Assembly (NCBI GenBank): GCA_963170185.1
Contig: CAUJGS010000104.1
Span: 25,383-89,382, forward strand
Length of the DNA stretch: 64,000 nucleotides
From: Bdellovibrionota bacterium
GTDB taxonomy: Bacteria; Bdellovibrionota; Bdellovibrionia; Bdellovibrionales; JAMPXM01
Reading direction: 5' to 3'
The position numbers were made by a program, and so were the translations under genes. The notes beneath the pieces were generated by a model. That model saw only the letters and a list, made by a program, of their open reading frames with translations. It was not told where the DNA came from and ran no database searches. How positions within the stretch are numbered: the first letter of the stretch is position 1; each line of letters opens with the position of its first letter. Below are positions 17,839 through 26,186 of this stretch, one piece after another.

Positions 17839-18318
17839 TTAGCTATGTGCCTGGCCACTTGCATGCAAACCAGGCTCTGAGAGTTCTAAGAGTACCCCGC
17901 CAGTCGAGGCTGGGTGAACAAAAACCACACGACACCCATGCGCACCTAGACGGGGTGTCTCGTTCACCAGTCGAATTCCAGCCATTTTTAAACGACCCAC
18001 AGCTTCATCGATGCCTTTTACTCGCAAACAGACGTGATGAATCCCCGGCCCGCGCTTATCTAAGAACTTTTTGATAGGACTTTCGTCCGAGGTCGGCTCC
18101 AAAAGTTCAATCGAAGCCGCGTTGCCAAGGTTCAAAAAGCCGACTTTCACTTTTTCAGTCGGAACCTCTTCGGTGGGCATCTCGGTAAAGCCCAAGGCTT
18201 TGTAGAATTTGAAACCCTCTTCCAGAGAGTTCACCGCAACACCTAAGTGATCGAGTTCAAACCCGATCGATTTTAAAACTGCGCCGGCCTTGCCAAATTG
18301 GTCCGAACTATTTGTCAC
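17839..18318 (-). CDS. mce: Methylmalonyl-CoA epimerase (VOC family)
   Basis: 159 residues from a GTG that overlaps the HIT-gene stop as GTGA. Two VOC-fold halves are visible: FELDHLGVAVNSLEEGFKFY and GPGIHHVCLRVKGIDEAVG. The metal-binding His and Glu are expected in DHLG, HHV and the final LLELSEP. The enzyme interconverts (2R)- and (2S)-methylmalonyl-CoA in propionate metabolism. The closing GVLLELSEP is typical of this subfamily rather than of glyoxalase I. The mutase is not in the window. It is translationally coupled to the HIT gene. Confidence 0.9.
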   Translation of the reverse strand: MTNSSDQFGKAGAVLKSIGFELDHLGVAVNSLEEGFKFYKALGFTEMPTEEVPTEKVKVGFLNLGNAASIELLEPTSDESPIKKFLDKRGPGIHHVCLRVKGIDEAVGRLKMAGIRLVNETPRLGAHGCRVVFVHPASTGGVLLELSEPGLHASGQAHS

Positions 18319-18920
18319 GACTTTGCTCCTTGGCGGTGGCCACTCTTTAAGCCCCGCGACTCCGTCATACGCGACTCGATTAAGGGCACCAAACGCTCAT
18401 ACGTTTGCTCAAGCGTTTCGATAACCACTTTGGTTTCTGCGATCAGCGGATAGAAATTCGCATCACCTGCCCAACGAGGCAGAATGTGCCAGTGCAGGTG
18501 TTCCGGAATCCCCGCCCCTGCGACCGATCCAAGATTGAGTCCCATATTAAATCCGCCGGGCCGATAGGCCTCGGTGAGAACTTCGACACCGATTTTCATC
18601 AATTCGTTCACGTCACGCATTTCCGAATCCGTCATCTCTGTGAACTCGCCATTGTGACGTTTCGGCAAAACAAGAAGATGTCCGCTATTGTACGGAAATT
18701 TATTGAGCATGAGCATCGCCTGCCCATTTTCACAAAGCACCAGGGACTCTGGGCTAACGCCCTCTTTGAGGGCATGGCAAAACACGCAGCCTTCGGGACG
18801 AATGAGGCGTCGCACGTACTTCATGCGCTCAGGGCGAAACATCACGTTGCGTGTAACCGGCCACTCGGGCTTCGTTTTTTTTCGGGTCAGCTTCTTTTTC
18901 GCGACGCGCTTCTTAGCCAT
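18315..18920 (-). CDS. HIT-family nucleotide hydrolase/phosphorylase
   Basis: 201 residues. A basic N-terminal tail (KKRVAKKKLTRKKTK) precedes the HIT domain. The zinc-type pair Cys45/Cys48 (GCVFCH) and the histidine triad EHLHWHILPRW (His 141, 143, 145) are in place. The Trp within the triad and the CxxC pair resemble the Ap4A phosphorylase-like (Rv2613c-type) branch rather than plain HinT. These enzymes cleave dinucleoside polyphosphates or nucleoside phosphoramidates. The gene follows the rpsA terminator and overlaps the epimerase by 4 bases. Confidence 0.9.
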   Translation of the reverse strand: MAKKRVAKKKLTRKKTKPEWPVTRNVMFRPERMKYVRRLIRPEGCVFCHALKEGVSPESLVLCENGQAMLMLNKFPYNSGHLLVLPKRHNGEFTEMTDSEMRDVNELMKIGVEVLTEAYRPGGFNMGLNLGSVAGAGIPEHLHWHILPRWAGDANFYPLIAETKVVIETLEQTYERLVPLIESRMTESRGLKSGHRQGAKS

Positions 18921-18935
18921 TCACTCGACATCATC

Positions 18936-18969
18936 AAATAAAAAACCCGAGGGGACAACCCTCGGGTTT
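18936..18969 (-). terminator. Rho-independent terminator of rpsA
   Basis: On the minus strand an 11-bp perfect stem (AAACCCGAGGG with CCCTCGGGTTT, 18943-18953 and 18959-18969), a 5-base loop and a run of Ts broken by one A form a textbook terminator 48 bases after the rpsA stop. It lies just upstream of the HIT gene, so that gene must have its own promoter or rely on readthrough. Confidence 0.93.
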
Positions 18970-19016
18970 GCGCGACATTCTCCCCCGAAATGGGGTCGCT
19001 GTCGTTTAAGACGAAA

Positions 19017-20867
19017 CTACTCGTCTTTTTTCGTCGTCGCGGCACCTTTCAGTGCATCGCCGAAGAGATCGCCAAGCGAAGTCTTCGATGTCGACGTGAG
19101 TTTCTTCACGTAGTCATCAACGTCTGCTTTTTGCTCACGAAGCTTTACGAGCTTCGCCGAGAGACCGATTTTACGAGCATCGCGATCGATCGAGATGATC
19201 TCAGCTTTGATCGTGTCACCTGGTTTGCAGAACTCTTCTGCCTTGTTCACACGGTCAGTCGAAAGTTCAGAGATGTGGATAAGACCTTCGATGTCCGCTT
19301 CGAGCTCAACAAATACGCCGAAGTCCGCAGTTTTTGCGACTTTAACGTCATGCTGAGTGCCGACGCCGTACTTCTGGTCGATGTTCGCCCAAGGATCTGC
19401 CTCAAGTTGCTTGATACCAAGCGAGAAGCGTTCTTGTTCGATGTCGACGCCCAAGACAACTGCGCGGATCTTTTGACCCTTTGCGAACATTTCCGAAGGA
19501 TGGTTCACGCGCTTTGTCCAAGAGAAGTCCGAAATGTGAACGAGACCGTCGATACCGTCTTCAACGCCAACAAAGACACCGAAGTCAGTGATCGAGCGAA
19601 CTTCGCCCTCGATGATCGTACCTGGGAGGTAGCTGTTTTTAAGCTCAACCCATGGGTTCGCCATCAATTGCTTCATGCCGAGGCTGATACGACGTGCAGC
19701 CGAATCGACTTCGAGAACCTGAACGTCGACTTCGTCGCCAACGTTTACGATTTGCGAAGGATGCTTCACGCGCTTTGTCCAAGACATTTCTGAAACGTGG
19801 ATGAGACCTTCAACGCCTTCTGCGAGCTCAACAAACGCACCGTAATCGGCAAGTGATACGATTTTGCCTTTGAGTTTCGCGCCCACTGGGAATTGCGCCA
19901 AAGCGGCTTCCCAAGGATCTTGTTGAAGTTGTTTGAGACCAAGCGACACACGTTCTTTTTCGGCGTCGTACTTCAAAACAACGACTTTGATTTCGTCGCC
20001 GAGGTTAATGACTTCCGAAGGATGCTTTACACGGCCCCACGACATATCCGTGATGTGAAGAAGACCGTCCATACCGCCGAGGTCGATGAACGCACCGTAG
20101 TCGGTGATGTTCTTAACGATACCTTGAACGATCGAACCTTCCTTCATCGCATCCAGAGTCTGCGTGCGGAGGTTTTCGCGCTCTTCTTCGAGGAGGGCAC
20201 GACGCGAAAGAACGATGTTTCCGCGTTTCTTGTTGAACTTGATAACTTTGAATTTGTACTTCTTGCCGATGTAGATGTCCATGTTGCGGACCGGACGCAG
20301 ATCGATCTGCGAACCTGGCAAGAATGCCTTCACGCCGATATCAACCGAGAGACCACCTTTAACTTTCGCAATGATAGTACCTTCGATGAGCTCTTCGTTT
20401 TCCGCCGCACGCGAGATGTCGTTCCATGCGCGCATCATGTCCGCTTTGTCTTTCGACAGAACGACCATGCCGTTTTCGTTTTCCACGCGGTCGATGTAAA
20501 CTTCGACTTCGTCGCCTGGCTTCACTTCGCGAACGCCGTCGACAACGCGGAATTCATTGATTGGGATCAGACCTTCTGACTTGTAGTTGATATCAACCAA
20601 AACATAGTCAGTTTGAACTTCAACGACAGTGCCTTTAACGACATCGCCTGGTTTGAAGTCGCGCTCTTTGATCGATGCTTCAAAGAGATTTTCAAATTCA
20701 GCCGCAGTCTTTTTCGACTTAGGGCCTTCTGCATCGTCAAACAGAGATTGAATGCGAGCCGCCTCTTGTTGAGCTTTTGTAAGAGACAGAGCAGCTTTAC
20801 CGCCGCCAGAAGATTGAGTGTTGGCCGCCATAGGCAACCAGTTGAAAGGGTTAAAGAAAAACTTCAT
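19017..20867 (-). CDS. rpsA: 30S ribosomal protein S1
   Basis: 616 residues from the ATG at 20867; AAGGAGG lies 14 bases upstream, the best ribosome site here. A start at 20831 (MAANTQS) has no such site. Six S1 (OB-fold) repeats are visible, four of them with the strong G-x-F-V/I-x-L motif: DYGAFIDLGGMDGLLHI, DYGAFVELAEGVEGLIHV, DFGVFVGVEDGIDGLVHI and DFGVFVELEADIEGLIHI. The first two repeats are more divergent and bind the ribosome in known S1. The protein delivers mRNA to the 30S subunit. The cmk-rpsA order is widespread. A strong terminator follows. Confidence 0.96.
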   Translation of the reverse strand: MKFFFNPFNWLPMAANTQSSGGGKAALSLTKAQQEAARIQSLFDDAEGPKSKKTAAEFENLFEASIKERDFKPGDVVKGTVVEVQTDYVLVDINYKSEGLIPINEFRVVDGVREVKPGDEVEVYIDRVENENGMVVLSKDKADMMRAWNDISRAAENEELIEGTIIAKVKGGLSVDIGVKAFLPGSQIDLRPVRNMDIYIGKKYKFKVIKFNKKRGNIVLSRRALLEEERENLRTQTLDAMKEGSIVQGIVKNITDYGAFIDLGGMDGLLHITDMSWGRVKHPSEVINLGDEIKVVVLKYDAEKERVSLGLKQLQQDPWEAALAQFPVGAKLKGKIVSLADYGAFVELAEGVEGLIHVSEMSWTKRVKHPSQIVNVGDEVDVQVLEVDSAARRISLGMKQLMANPWVELKNSYLPGTIIEGEVRSITDFGVFVGVEDGIDGLVHISDFSWTKRVNHPSEMFAKGQKIRAVVLGVDIEQERFSLGIKQLEADPWANIDQKYGVGTQHDVKVAKTADFGVFVELEADIEGLIHISELSTDRVNKAEEFCKPGDTIKAEIISIDRDARKIGLSAKLVKLREQKADVDDYVKKLTSTSKTSLGDLFGDALKGAATTKKDE

Positions 20868-21027
20868 AAGGTTTGTTTTGTCCTCCTTAGTGAAAAACAA
20901 GCTCCGAGAGTAAGGCAAAGCCCCTCTTCCGTCCCGTTTTCATCACGTCGAACGGTTATCGGCGCTCATAGCGGAGGAGTCAAAGAGCCTTTTAAGACCC
21001 TTCAACGCGATGCATTTTTTGCTGGTT

Positions 21028-21768
21028 CTAGCGAGCTACAGCCGGGCGGTTGAGGCCTTCAGATTCAATCAGGCTGGCGATCTGGCCAACCACGTCCTCA
21101 AAGCCCAATTTCGACGTGTCGATGGTGTGAGAACCATCTGGGGCTCGCATAGGGGCCGCTTTGCGATTGGCGTCTTGGTGATCGCGCTGAGTCTGCTCGG
21201 AGATCATCGACTCCAGCGACCGTCCCTCTTCAAGCGCTCGACGTTGGGCGCGGTCTTCCGCACGAGCCGTGAGGAAGACTTTCAGGGGCGCTTGAGGAAA
21301 TACGACCGAGCCACAATCGCGGCCTTCCGCGATGAGCCCATTTACGCCGGCGGCGCAATCGCGCTGCGCCTGCAAGAGCGCCAGACGAACAAGAGGGTAA
21401 GATGAAATCTTGGAAGCCATTGCGCCTACGGACTCTTTACCGATGTCCTCTGTGCGGTCGACGCCTTCAAAAAAGAACATCGTCTGTTCGGAAGTCAGTC
21501 GCACCTCCCAGCGATCGCTTTCTACCAAAGCCACAATCGCCCGCTCGTCTTCGAGATTGAGACCCGAAAACCCAGCCGCCCAAGCAATACCGCGATAGAA
21601 ACTTCCTGTAGAAACCCAAGACCAGCCGAATCGACGAGCCAACTCGCGCGAAACGGAAGATTTGCCGCTAGCCGCTGGGCCATCGATGGTAACAATCACT
21701 GGCGCCGTCGCCGGATTTGTCGACGCGGTCTTCGTGGAGGCGTTGTCAGGTGCTGAGCTGCGGTTCAT
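21028..21768 (-). CDS. cmk: Cytidylate kinase
   Basis: 246 residues from the ATG at 21768, which has GAGAAGGTGG 4 bases upstream; an open extension to 21843 lacks a site. The P-loop is GPAASGKSS (about 30-38), followed by WSWVSTGSFYRGIAW, the Cmk variant of the usual DTGAMYRA motif, and EGRDCGSVVFP. The family phosphorylates CMP and dCMP with ATP. The usual Asp-Thr-Gly at the substrate site reads Ser-Thr-Gly here, a mild departure. It is upstream of rpsA, as in many proteobacteria. Confidence 0.92.
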   Translation of the reverse strand: MNRSSAPDNASTKTASTNPATAPVIVTIDGPAASGKSSVSRELARRFGWSWVSTGSFYRGIAWAAGFSGLNLEDERAIVALVESDRWEVRLTSEQTMFFFEGVDRTEDIGKESVGAMASKISSYPLVRLALLQAQRDCAAGVNGLIAEGRDCGSVVFPQAPLKVFLTARAEDRAQRRALEEGRSLESMISEQTQRDHQDANRKAAPMRAPDGSHTIDTSKLGFEDVVGQIASLIESEGLNRPAVAR

Positions 21769-21896
21769 CGCCACCTTCTCGGTCTCGAGATTCACTTGAA
21801 ACATGCTTTGAATCCATACCCTAAACGGCCCAAACCGGGTCAAGCACCCTGTGATGACTCAGCGCAATCTTGCCTTGAGAATAGCCAATCCGTGCC

Positions 21897-23168
21897 TTAA
21901 ACGATACGAAAGCCCTGCGCCTTAAGTCGCTCGTTAAGCGTCTTTAACTGCTCCCGATTAGAGGTCTCAACCAAAAGATCGATTCGTGTTTCTCGCAAAC
22001 CCAGTTCTGGCGAAACGCGATCATGATAGACCTCAAGAACATTGGCGCGTTCGGAGGCCATCACTTCGGTGATGCGGTGAAGGTTTCCTGGCAGATCGTC
22101 GACCACGACCGCAATACGCGCCAGACGGTTTTCATGACGAAGTCCGCTTTCGATCACGCGCGACATGACGTTGAGATCAATATTGCCGCCGCACAAAATG
22201 ACGGCCGTCTTGCCCTTCAAACGAGTTTTCCCAGCCATTACCGCCGCCAAGCCTGCGGCCCCCGAGCCCTCGGTCACCGTCTTGGCTTTTTCGAGCAGCG
22301 AAACGATCGCCGCCGCAATTTCGTTGTCATTTACTTCAACGACTTCATCGACCAGACGCTTGATATGGGCCTCAAACATCGCCGGATGCGCATTTTTAAT
22401 CGCAATCCCCTCGGCGATCGTCGTCACCGCTTTTCTTCGTTTGTTTGGATCTTGGTTTTCTAGCGCGATATCTTCGAACTTCTCTCCCGAAAAAAGCCGC
22501 CGCATCATAGACGCCTGATTGGAAACCACGCCGATGATCTTGATCGAAGGCTTCATGGCTTTGGCCGCGATCGCGATGCCGGAGATCAAGCCACCTCCGC
22601 CAATCGGGATCACGATATTGTCGACATCGGGAAGGTCTTCCAGAATTTCAAGCCCGATCGTACCCTGGCCCGCAATCACCCGCGGATTCATATAGGGATG
22701 AACGAATATCCAACCCTTCTCTTTTTCAAGCTCTAGGGCTTTTGCGTAGGCGTCGTCATAGACATCGCCGTGCAGGATGACTTCCGCACCGTGAGAGCGA
22801 GTGGCGTTGATTTTCACAATCGGGGCGGTTTGAGGCATTACGATGTGCGCCTTTGCTCCGACAAGCTTTGCTCCAAACGCGACACCTTGGGCGTGATTGC
22901 CAGCCGAACTCGCAACAACACCTCGAGCCAGATCTTCTTTCGAAAGCGAGAGCATCGTGTTCAACGCGCCTCGAATCTTAAAGCTCCCGGTCAGCTGCTC
23001 GTTTTCAAGCTTGATGAAGATTTGCGTGTCGGGGTTCGTGCTGCCGATCGCAAATGGAAGCTCACGCAAACCCGTGCGGCGAACCCGATTTCGAATCAGT
23101 TCGCGGGCCGCTTTGATATCGTCGATGGAAACTTCTAAAGAGGGCGCACTCTGGAGCAATGACTTCAT
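21897..23168 (-). CDS. ilvA: Threonine ammonia-lyase (threonine dehydratase) with ACT-like domain
   Basis: 423 residues from the ATG at 23168; the open extension to 23285 would run into the zinc-ribbon gene. The PLP lysine is in GSFKIRGA (Lys about 64). The glycine-rich phosphate loop is IGGGGLISG, and ASSAGNHAQGVAFGA is the family pattern. Residues from about 340 form one ACT-like domain (RIAVVVDDLPGNLHRITEVM), which in relatives binds regulatory ligands. The enzyme converts threonine to 2-oxobutanoate and ammonia. The single short ACT-like domain resembles the TdcB/short IlvA type, so a catabolic role cannot be ruled out. Confidence 0.9.
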   Translation of the reverse strand: MKSLLQSAPSLEVSIDDIKAARELIRNRVRRTGLRELPFAIGSTNPDTQIFIKLENEQLTGSFKIRGALNTMLSLSKEDLARGVVASSAGNHAQGVAFGAKLVGAKAHIVMPQTAPIVKINATRSHGAEVILHGDVYDDAYAKALELEKEKGWIFVHPYMNPRVIAGQGTIGLEILEDLPDVDNIVIPIGGGGLISGIAIAAKAMKPSIKIIGVVSNQASMMRRLFSGEKFEDIALENQDPNKRRKAVTTIAEGIAIKNAHPAMFEAHIKRLVDEVVEVNDNEIAAAIVSLLEKAKTVTEGSGAAGLAAVMAGKTRLKGKTAVILCGGNIDLNVMSRVIESGLRHENRLARIAVVVDDLPGNLHRITEVMASERANVLEVYHDRVSPELGLRETRIDLLVETSNREQLKTLNERLKAQGFRIV

Positions 23169-23220
23169 AAGCCCTAAGTTGTCAGACCTGCGCGCGAGCC
23201 TGTCAACTTCAACGGCCACT

Positions 23221-23499
23221 TCAAGAGGCAACGTGTGTGGTGTCAGATTCTGGCGCCGTATCCGACCACCACTCGGTGAAGCCAACCAAGGGACGGTACT
23301 TCTTTAAATCTTTGGGAAAAGGCCGCCGCAACAAAACCGACGGCGTCGTATCAGCAAAGTAAAATGGGGCGAACTTCGCGCCGCAGCTACCGCAAGCCGC
23401 TACCCGTTCACCATGGGCCTCATGGGTCTCATTGCAGCGGTGACAGCGGCGAACCTGTGTCCAATCGCGAGATGAGAAAAGGGGCTTGGCTCGTTTCAT
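23221..23499 (-). CDS. Small zinc-ribbon protein
   Basis: 92 residues from the ATG at 23499, with AAAGGAC about 7 bases upstream. Two CxxC pairs (Cys 19/22 in RRCHRCNE and Cys 36/39 in AACGSCGAKF) form a zinc ribbon. The rest has aromatic and proline residues and no signal peptide. The frame is open upstream to 23784, but the extension is not well supported. It lies 52 bases upstream of the threonine dehydratase start, co-oriented. Function is unknown. Confidence 0.75.
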   Translation of the reverse strand: MKRAKPLFSSRDWTQVRRCHRCNETHEAHGERVAACGSCGAKFAPFYFADTTPSVLLRRPFPKDLKKYRPLVGFTEWWSDTAPESDTTHVAS

Positions 23500-23917
23500 G
23501 TCTCTCGTCCTTTCCCGCATAACCGAGTTCGCGGTACACCAAGACGAGATTTCATCGAATATGCCAACAGCAGCCATTCCAAGCTTCCGCCGACCGTCGA
23601 TAAACAAACGGCTCTCAAACCCAGGTCCATTTTCGCACGAGATCCGATCGAATCCGAACAGAACTTCCCAGCGGCCTTGAGGCCGGCGAGCCTTTTGACT
23701 TCCCATTTTGCTACGAGCGAAATTCCTTCTCCGCCGCAACGACTTGACGCGCCGCATGGAAGTTTTTGCACCCTGTGTGTACACGCCTTAGGCGTTTCAA
23801 AATGGCCGAGAATACCGTCATTTGCCGATCGCTTTATTTCGCACCGGTACCCCCTCTTGCAATCCCTCTCCTCGCCCCCAAACGACCACATAAACCGATT
23901 TGAGGAGACGTAAACCC
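23500..23917. other. 418-base stretch without a convincing gene
   Basis: This lies between the divergent zinc-ribbon gene and the DUF3943 gene, so it should hold both promoters. Short open frames exist on both strands (for example 23496-23924 minus), but none has a start site, motif or start context I trust. The in-frame upstream extension of the zinc-ribbon frame is partly protein-like (FESRLFIDGRRKLGM), so a longer product is possible. A GAGGAG at 23902-23907 serves the next gene. Confidence 0.5.
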
Positions 23918-24490
23918 GTGCCACTTAAATCCGATATTTCTTCGACAAAGCCGACAATTGACGTCACACGCCTGGCTCTGTGCGCCGCACTAATGGGCGC
24001 CAATATCCTGGGAGCCACGCAGAACGCGCTCGCTGGGAGCCAAGAAGGCCGCCTCGATTTCGCAGCCGCCGCCCGATTCAAAGTCGACGAGAAGGCCTTT
24101 GCAGTGGCTCAGAACTCGGATCGTAAGCTTGATCTCTCGCCAGAAACGATTCGGCGCGCGGCTCAGCAAGTCGATGCCGAGCGCCGAGCGTTTTGGACCA
24201 AACCTCGTCCCGGTTACCAAGCACCCGTTGGCCGTCGCCCTGGCGTTGATGGCCCGTGGGCCGAAAACCCAAGCTCTGTTTCCGGTGTCGCCGAAATCCG
24301 TATCTTCACACTCGATACGCGAGACCGTGAGACCTGCACAGCCTTCGAAAAACGTTTGCGAGAAATGAATCCGGCCCGTGGGTTTGCCGATCGCCCGCAA
24401 CGTCTTTGCGACAACTCCAACAGCACCGACGGGCACGTGGCGCAAATCGCAGTCGTGTACCCAAAAGACCAAGCCGAGTTTCGAACCTAA
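23918..24490 (+). CDS. N-terminal part of a DUF3943-type protein, ended by an in-frame TAA
   Basis: 190 residues from the GTG at 23918, 10 bases after an AGGAG site. A signal peptide (about 12-36, ending NALAG) shows export. The mature part is basic and acidic with two cysteines and no family I recognise, ending YPKDQAEFRT before TAA (24488-24490). The frame after this stop stays open and protein-like (LDTKFLTSTDRTLANDTRN) and leads directly into the DUF3943 domain in the same frame. I read the two parts as one gene broken by a nonsense codon. Two independent genes, or a sequencing error, remain possible. Confidence 0.6.
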   Translation: MPLKSDISSTKPTIDVTRLALCAALMGANILGATQNALAGSQEGRLDFAAAARFKVDEKAFAVAQNSDRKLDLSPETIRRAAQQVDAERRAFWTKPRPGYQAPVGRRPGVDGPWAENPSSVSGVAEIRIFTLDTRDRETCTAFEKRLREMNPARGFADRPQRLCDNSNSTDGHVAQIAVVYPKDQAEFRT

Positions 24491-25162
24491 CTCGATACAA
24501 AGTTTCTCACTAGCACCGATCGCACTCTGGCAAATGACACTCGCAATCTCGCAATGGGGATGGTTGGAACCATGGGAGTTTTGTGGGCGATGCCAGGCGA
24601 AGTAACCGGTTGGGACAAAAAAGCGATCCGCGCCAATCCCGACGGCATCTTTGCTGAGTACAAACAAAACATCAAAGCCGGGCCAGTTTGGGACAAAGAC
24701 GATCCGTTCTTTAACTACTTCGCTCACCCCGCTGCGGGTGCAGCGTACTACACGCTCTCTCGTCACAACGGAAAATCGCCGCTAGAGAGTTTCGGGTATT
24801 CATTTGCGATGTCGACCTTCTTCTGGGAGTATGGCTTTGAAGCCTTCGCCGAAATCCCCTCGATGCAAGATCTCATCATCACCCCCGTGATCGGCTCGCT
24901 CTTGGGCGAGGCCGCCTTTCAATACGAAAAGAAAATCCGCGCGCAAGGTGGCACCGTTCTCGGTTCAAAAACACTGGGTTCGATTGCCTTAATCATTTTG
25001 AATCCGGCAGGAGCCTTCTCGGACGCCGTAAACAAAGCGCTTGGGTCACGCGTGATCAAGAGTGCGAAAGCCGATCTCGTTCTTAAGCGTTATAGCCCCG
25101 ACAAAAACAACGAGTCGGCATACGCAAACTTTATCGGAATCCAATTCTCTTTCCGGTTCTAA
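24491..25162 (+). pseudogene. DUF3943 domain, C-terminal part of the split gene
   Basis: This is in the same frame as the upstream part, directly after the TAA. The first ATG is at 24554, giving 202 residues, with no ribosome site before it. The DUF3943 signature is clear: KDDPFFNYFAHPAAGAAYY, SRHNGKSPLESFGYS, FFWEYGFEAFAEIPSMQDL and TPVIGSLLGEAAF. It ends in FRF, compatible with an outer-membrane barrel or envelope protein. If translated alone from 24554 it would have no signal peptide, so it would not be exported. That favours either a pseudogene or stop-codon readthrough. An antisense frame covering 23990-24766 is a composition artefact. Confidence 0.6.
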
Positions 25163-25493
25163 TTATACCGCTACGGCTTCGCCTGCGCTTTGCCTCGCAG
25201 GCGTGCTCGGCAATTTTCATATACCGCTACGGCTTCGCCTGCGCTTTGCCTCGAAAGCGCGGCGCCAAAGTGGTGGTTCCTTCTGAGGACCGCGGTCTCA
25301 GGCTGTCACCGTGGACTTGGTGGCTGACTCACGCGAAAATCCGTCGGCAAAGCCGCCATCTCGATATAGCTATCGCCCGCAGCGCAGCATTGAGGGCCCT
25401 CGCCCGATAGCATGAACAAGCGTTAACATTGGTACGTTTCCTGATATTCCCCTTCGCGTTCGCAAACATTTTGTCAAAATCTTAGGGGAATTT
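25163..25493. other. 331-base intergenic stretch
   Basis: It holds the duplicated hairpin element (25164-25260) and then about 230 bases with no gene I can support. A small palindrome (ATTTTG-T-CAAAAT) lies near 25470-25483, close to the next gene, whose AGGGGAA site ends the region. The promoter of the next gene must be here, but I see no clean consensus. Confidence 0.5.
25164..25260. repeat. Duplicated 34-bp palindromic element (two hairpins)
   Basis: The same 34 bases occur at 25164-25197 and 25220-25253, offset by 56. Copy 1 folds with its 3' flank into a perfect 8-bp stem (CGCCTGCG with CGCAGGCG, 25180-25203, 8-base loop). Copy 2 pairs differently, GCGCTTT with AAAGCGC (25241-25260, 6-base loop). 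The first copy starts 2 bases after the stop of the DUF3943 gene. This resembles dispersed REP-like repeats of bacterial genomes; neither hairpin has a T-tract typical of a terminator. Confidence 0.75.
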
Positions 25494-26186
25494 ATGAAAC
25501 TCGGTTCGATGTTCTCGGTCGCACTTTCAAGTCTCGCACTCGCCTTCGCCACAACAGCCTTCTTAGCCCAAGCAGAAGCCGCACATCATACATCCGCTGT
25601 ACTTAAGCACGTCGAAGTTCAAGGCAAACTCGAAGAGCGCTACGTCGCCGTCGTGGCTCTTGATTCGAAAAACGAAACTATCAAAGTTTCGGTCCTAAAC
25701 GACATCTGCGGCACTTTCGCAAATGACGGCATCGGCCACGCTTGCCTCGCAATGCCGGCCCTGGTCGACGGTTTCGAACTCCCCTACAACAAGACGGTCG
25801 ATGGCTGTGGCGTGATCAAATACGAAGCTCGTCGTGATCAACGCCCGGTCGATGGCCTACTCGTCGAACTTAGCTACACGGACTATTCAAAAACAGACTG
25901 TGAAATGGACATCCCAGGACTACAGACACTCGAGATCAACGTCGATTCACTTCGTGGCAACCCCGTGAAGTACTACGCCCTCAACACAAAGCCTGTGTCT
26001 GTGAGCCAATCCAAACGCGACGATGCGGCCATTTACAACGCTTTGAATGTTAAAGAGGTCGATCTCAACCCAGGTATCGCAGGCTCGCGTCGCACGCAAA
26101 AGTCCGTTGGTGGCTTAACTTGCACGAAGTCGCTGACAATCGTGCCACGCGCTAAGCCTTCGTACTCTTGCTCGCTTGAAAACTAA
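25494..26186 (+). CDS. Secreted hypothetical protein, Cys-containing
   Basis: 230 residues, ATG 5 bases after AGGGGAA. A signal peptide (about 8-31, cleavage near AEA-AH) precedes a mature domain of about 200 residues with strand-rich character. Cysteines occur at DICGTF, HACLAM, DGCGVI, TDCEMD, LTCTKS and SYSCSL, an even number suitable for three disulfides. This fits a folded periplasmic or extracellular protein. No family recognised. It converges on tpiA with a 4-base overlap. Confidence 0.75.
   Translation: MKLGSMFSVALSSLALAFATTAFLAQAEAAHHTSAVLKHVEVQGKLEERYVAVVALDSKNETIKVSVLNDICGTFANDGIGHACLAMPALVDGFELPYNKTVDGCGVIKYEARRDQRPVDGLLVELSYTDYSKTDCEMDIPGLQTLEINVDSLRGNPVKYYALNTKPVSVSQSKRDDAAIYNALNVKEVDLNPGIAGSRRTQKSVGGLTCTKSLTIVPRAKPSYSCSLEN

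Noticed and set aside
18990..19793. Open frame antisense to rpsA
   Set aside because: It follows repeated S1 codons on the other strand and is Phe/Arg-rich, as expected of a shadow.
23990..24766. 258-residue minus-strand frame across the split DUF3943 gene
   Set aside because: The plus strand carries a signal peptide and the DUF3943 signature; the minus frame has no start site or motif.
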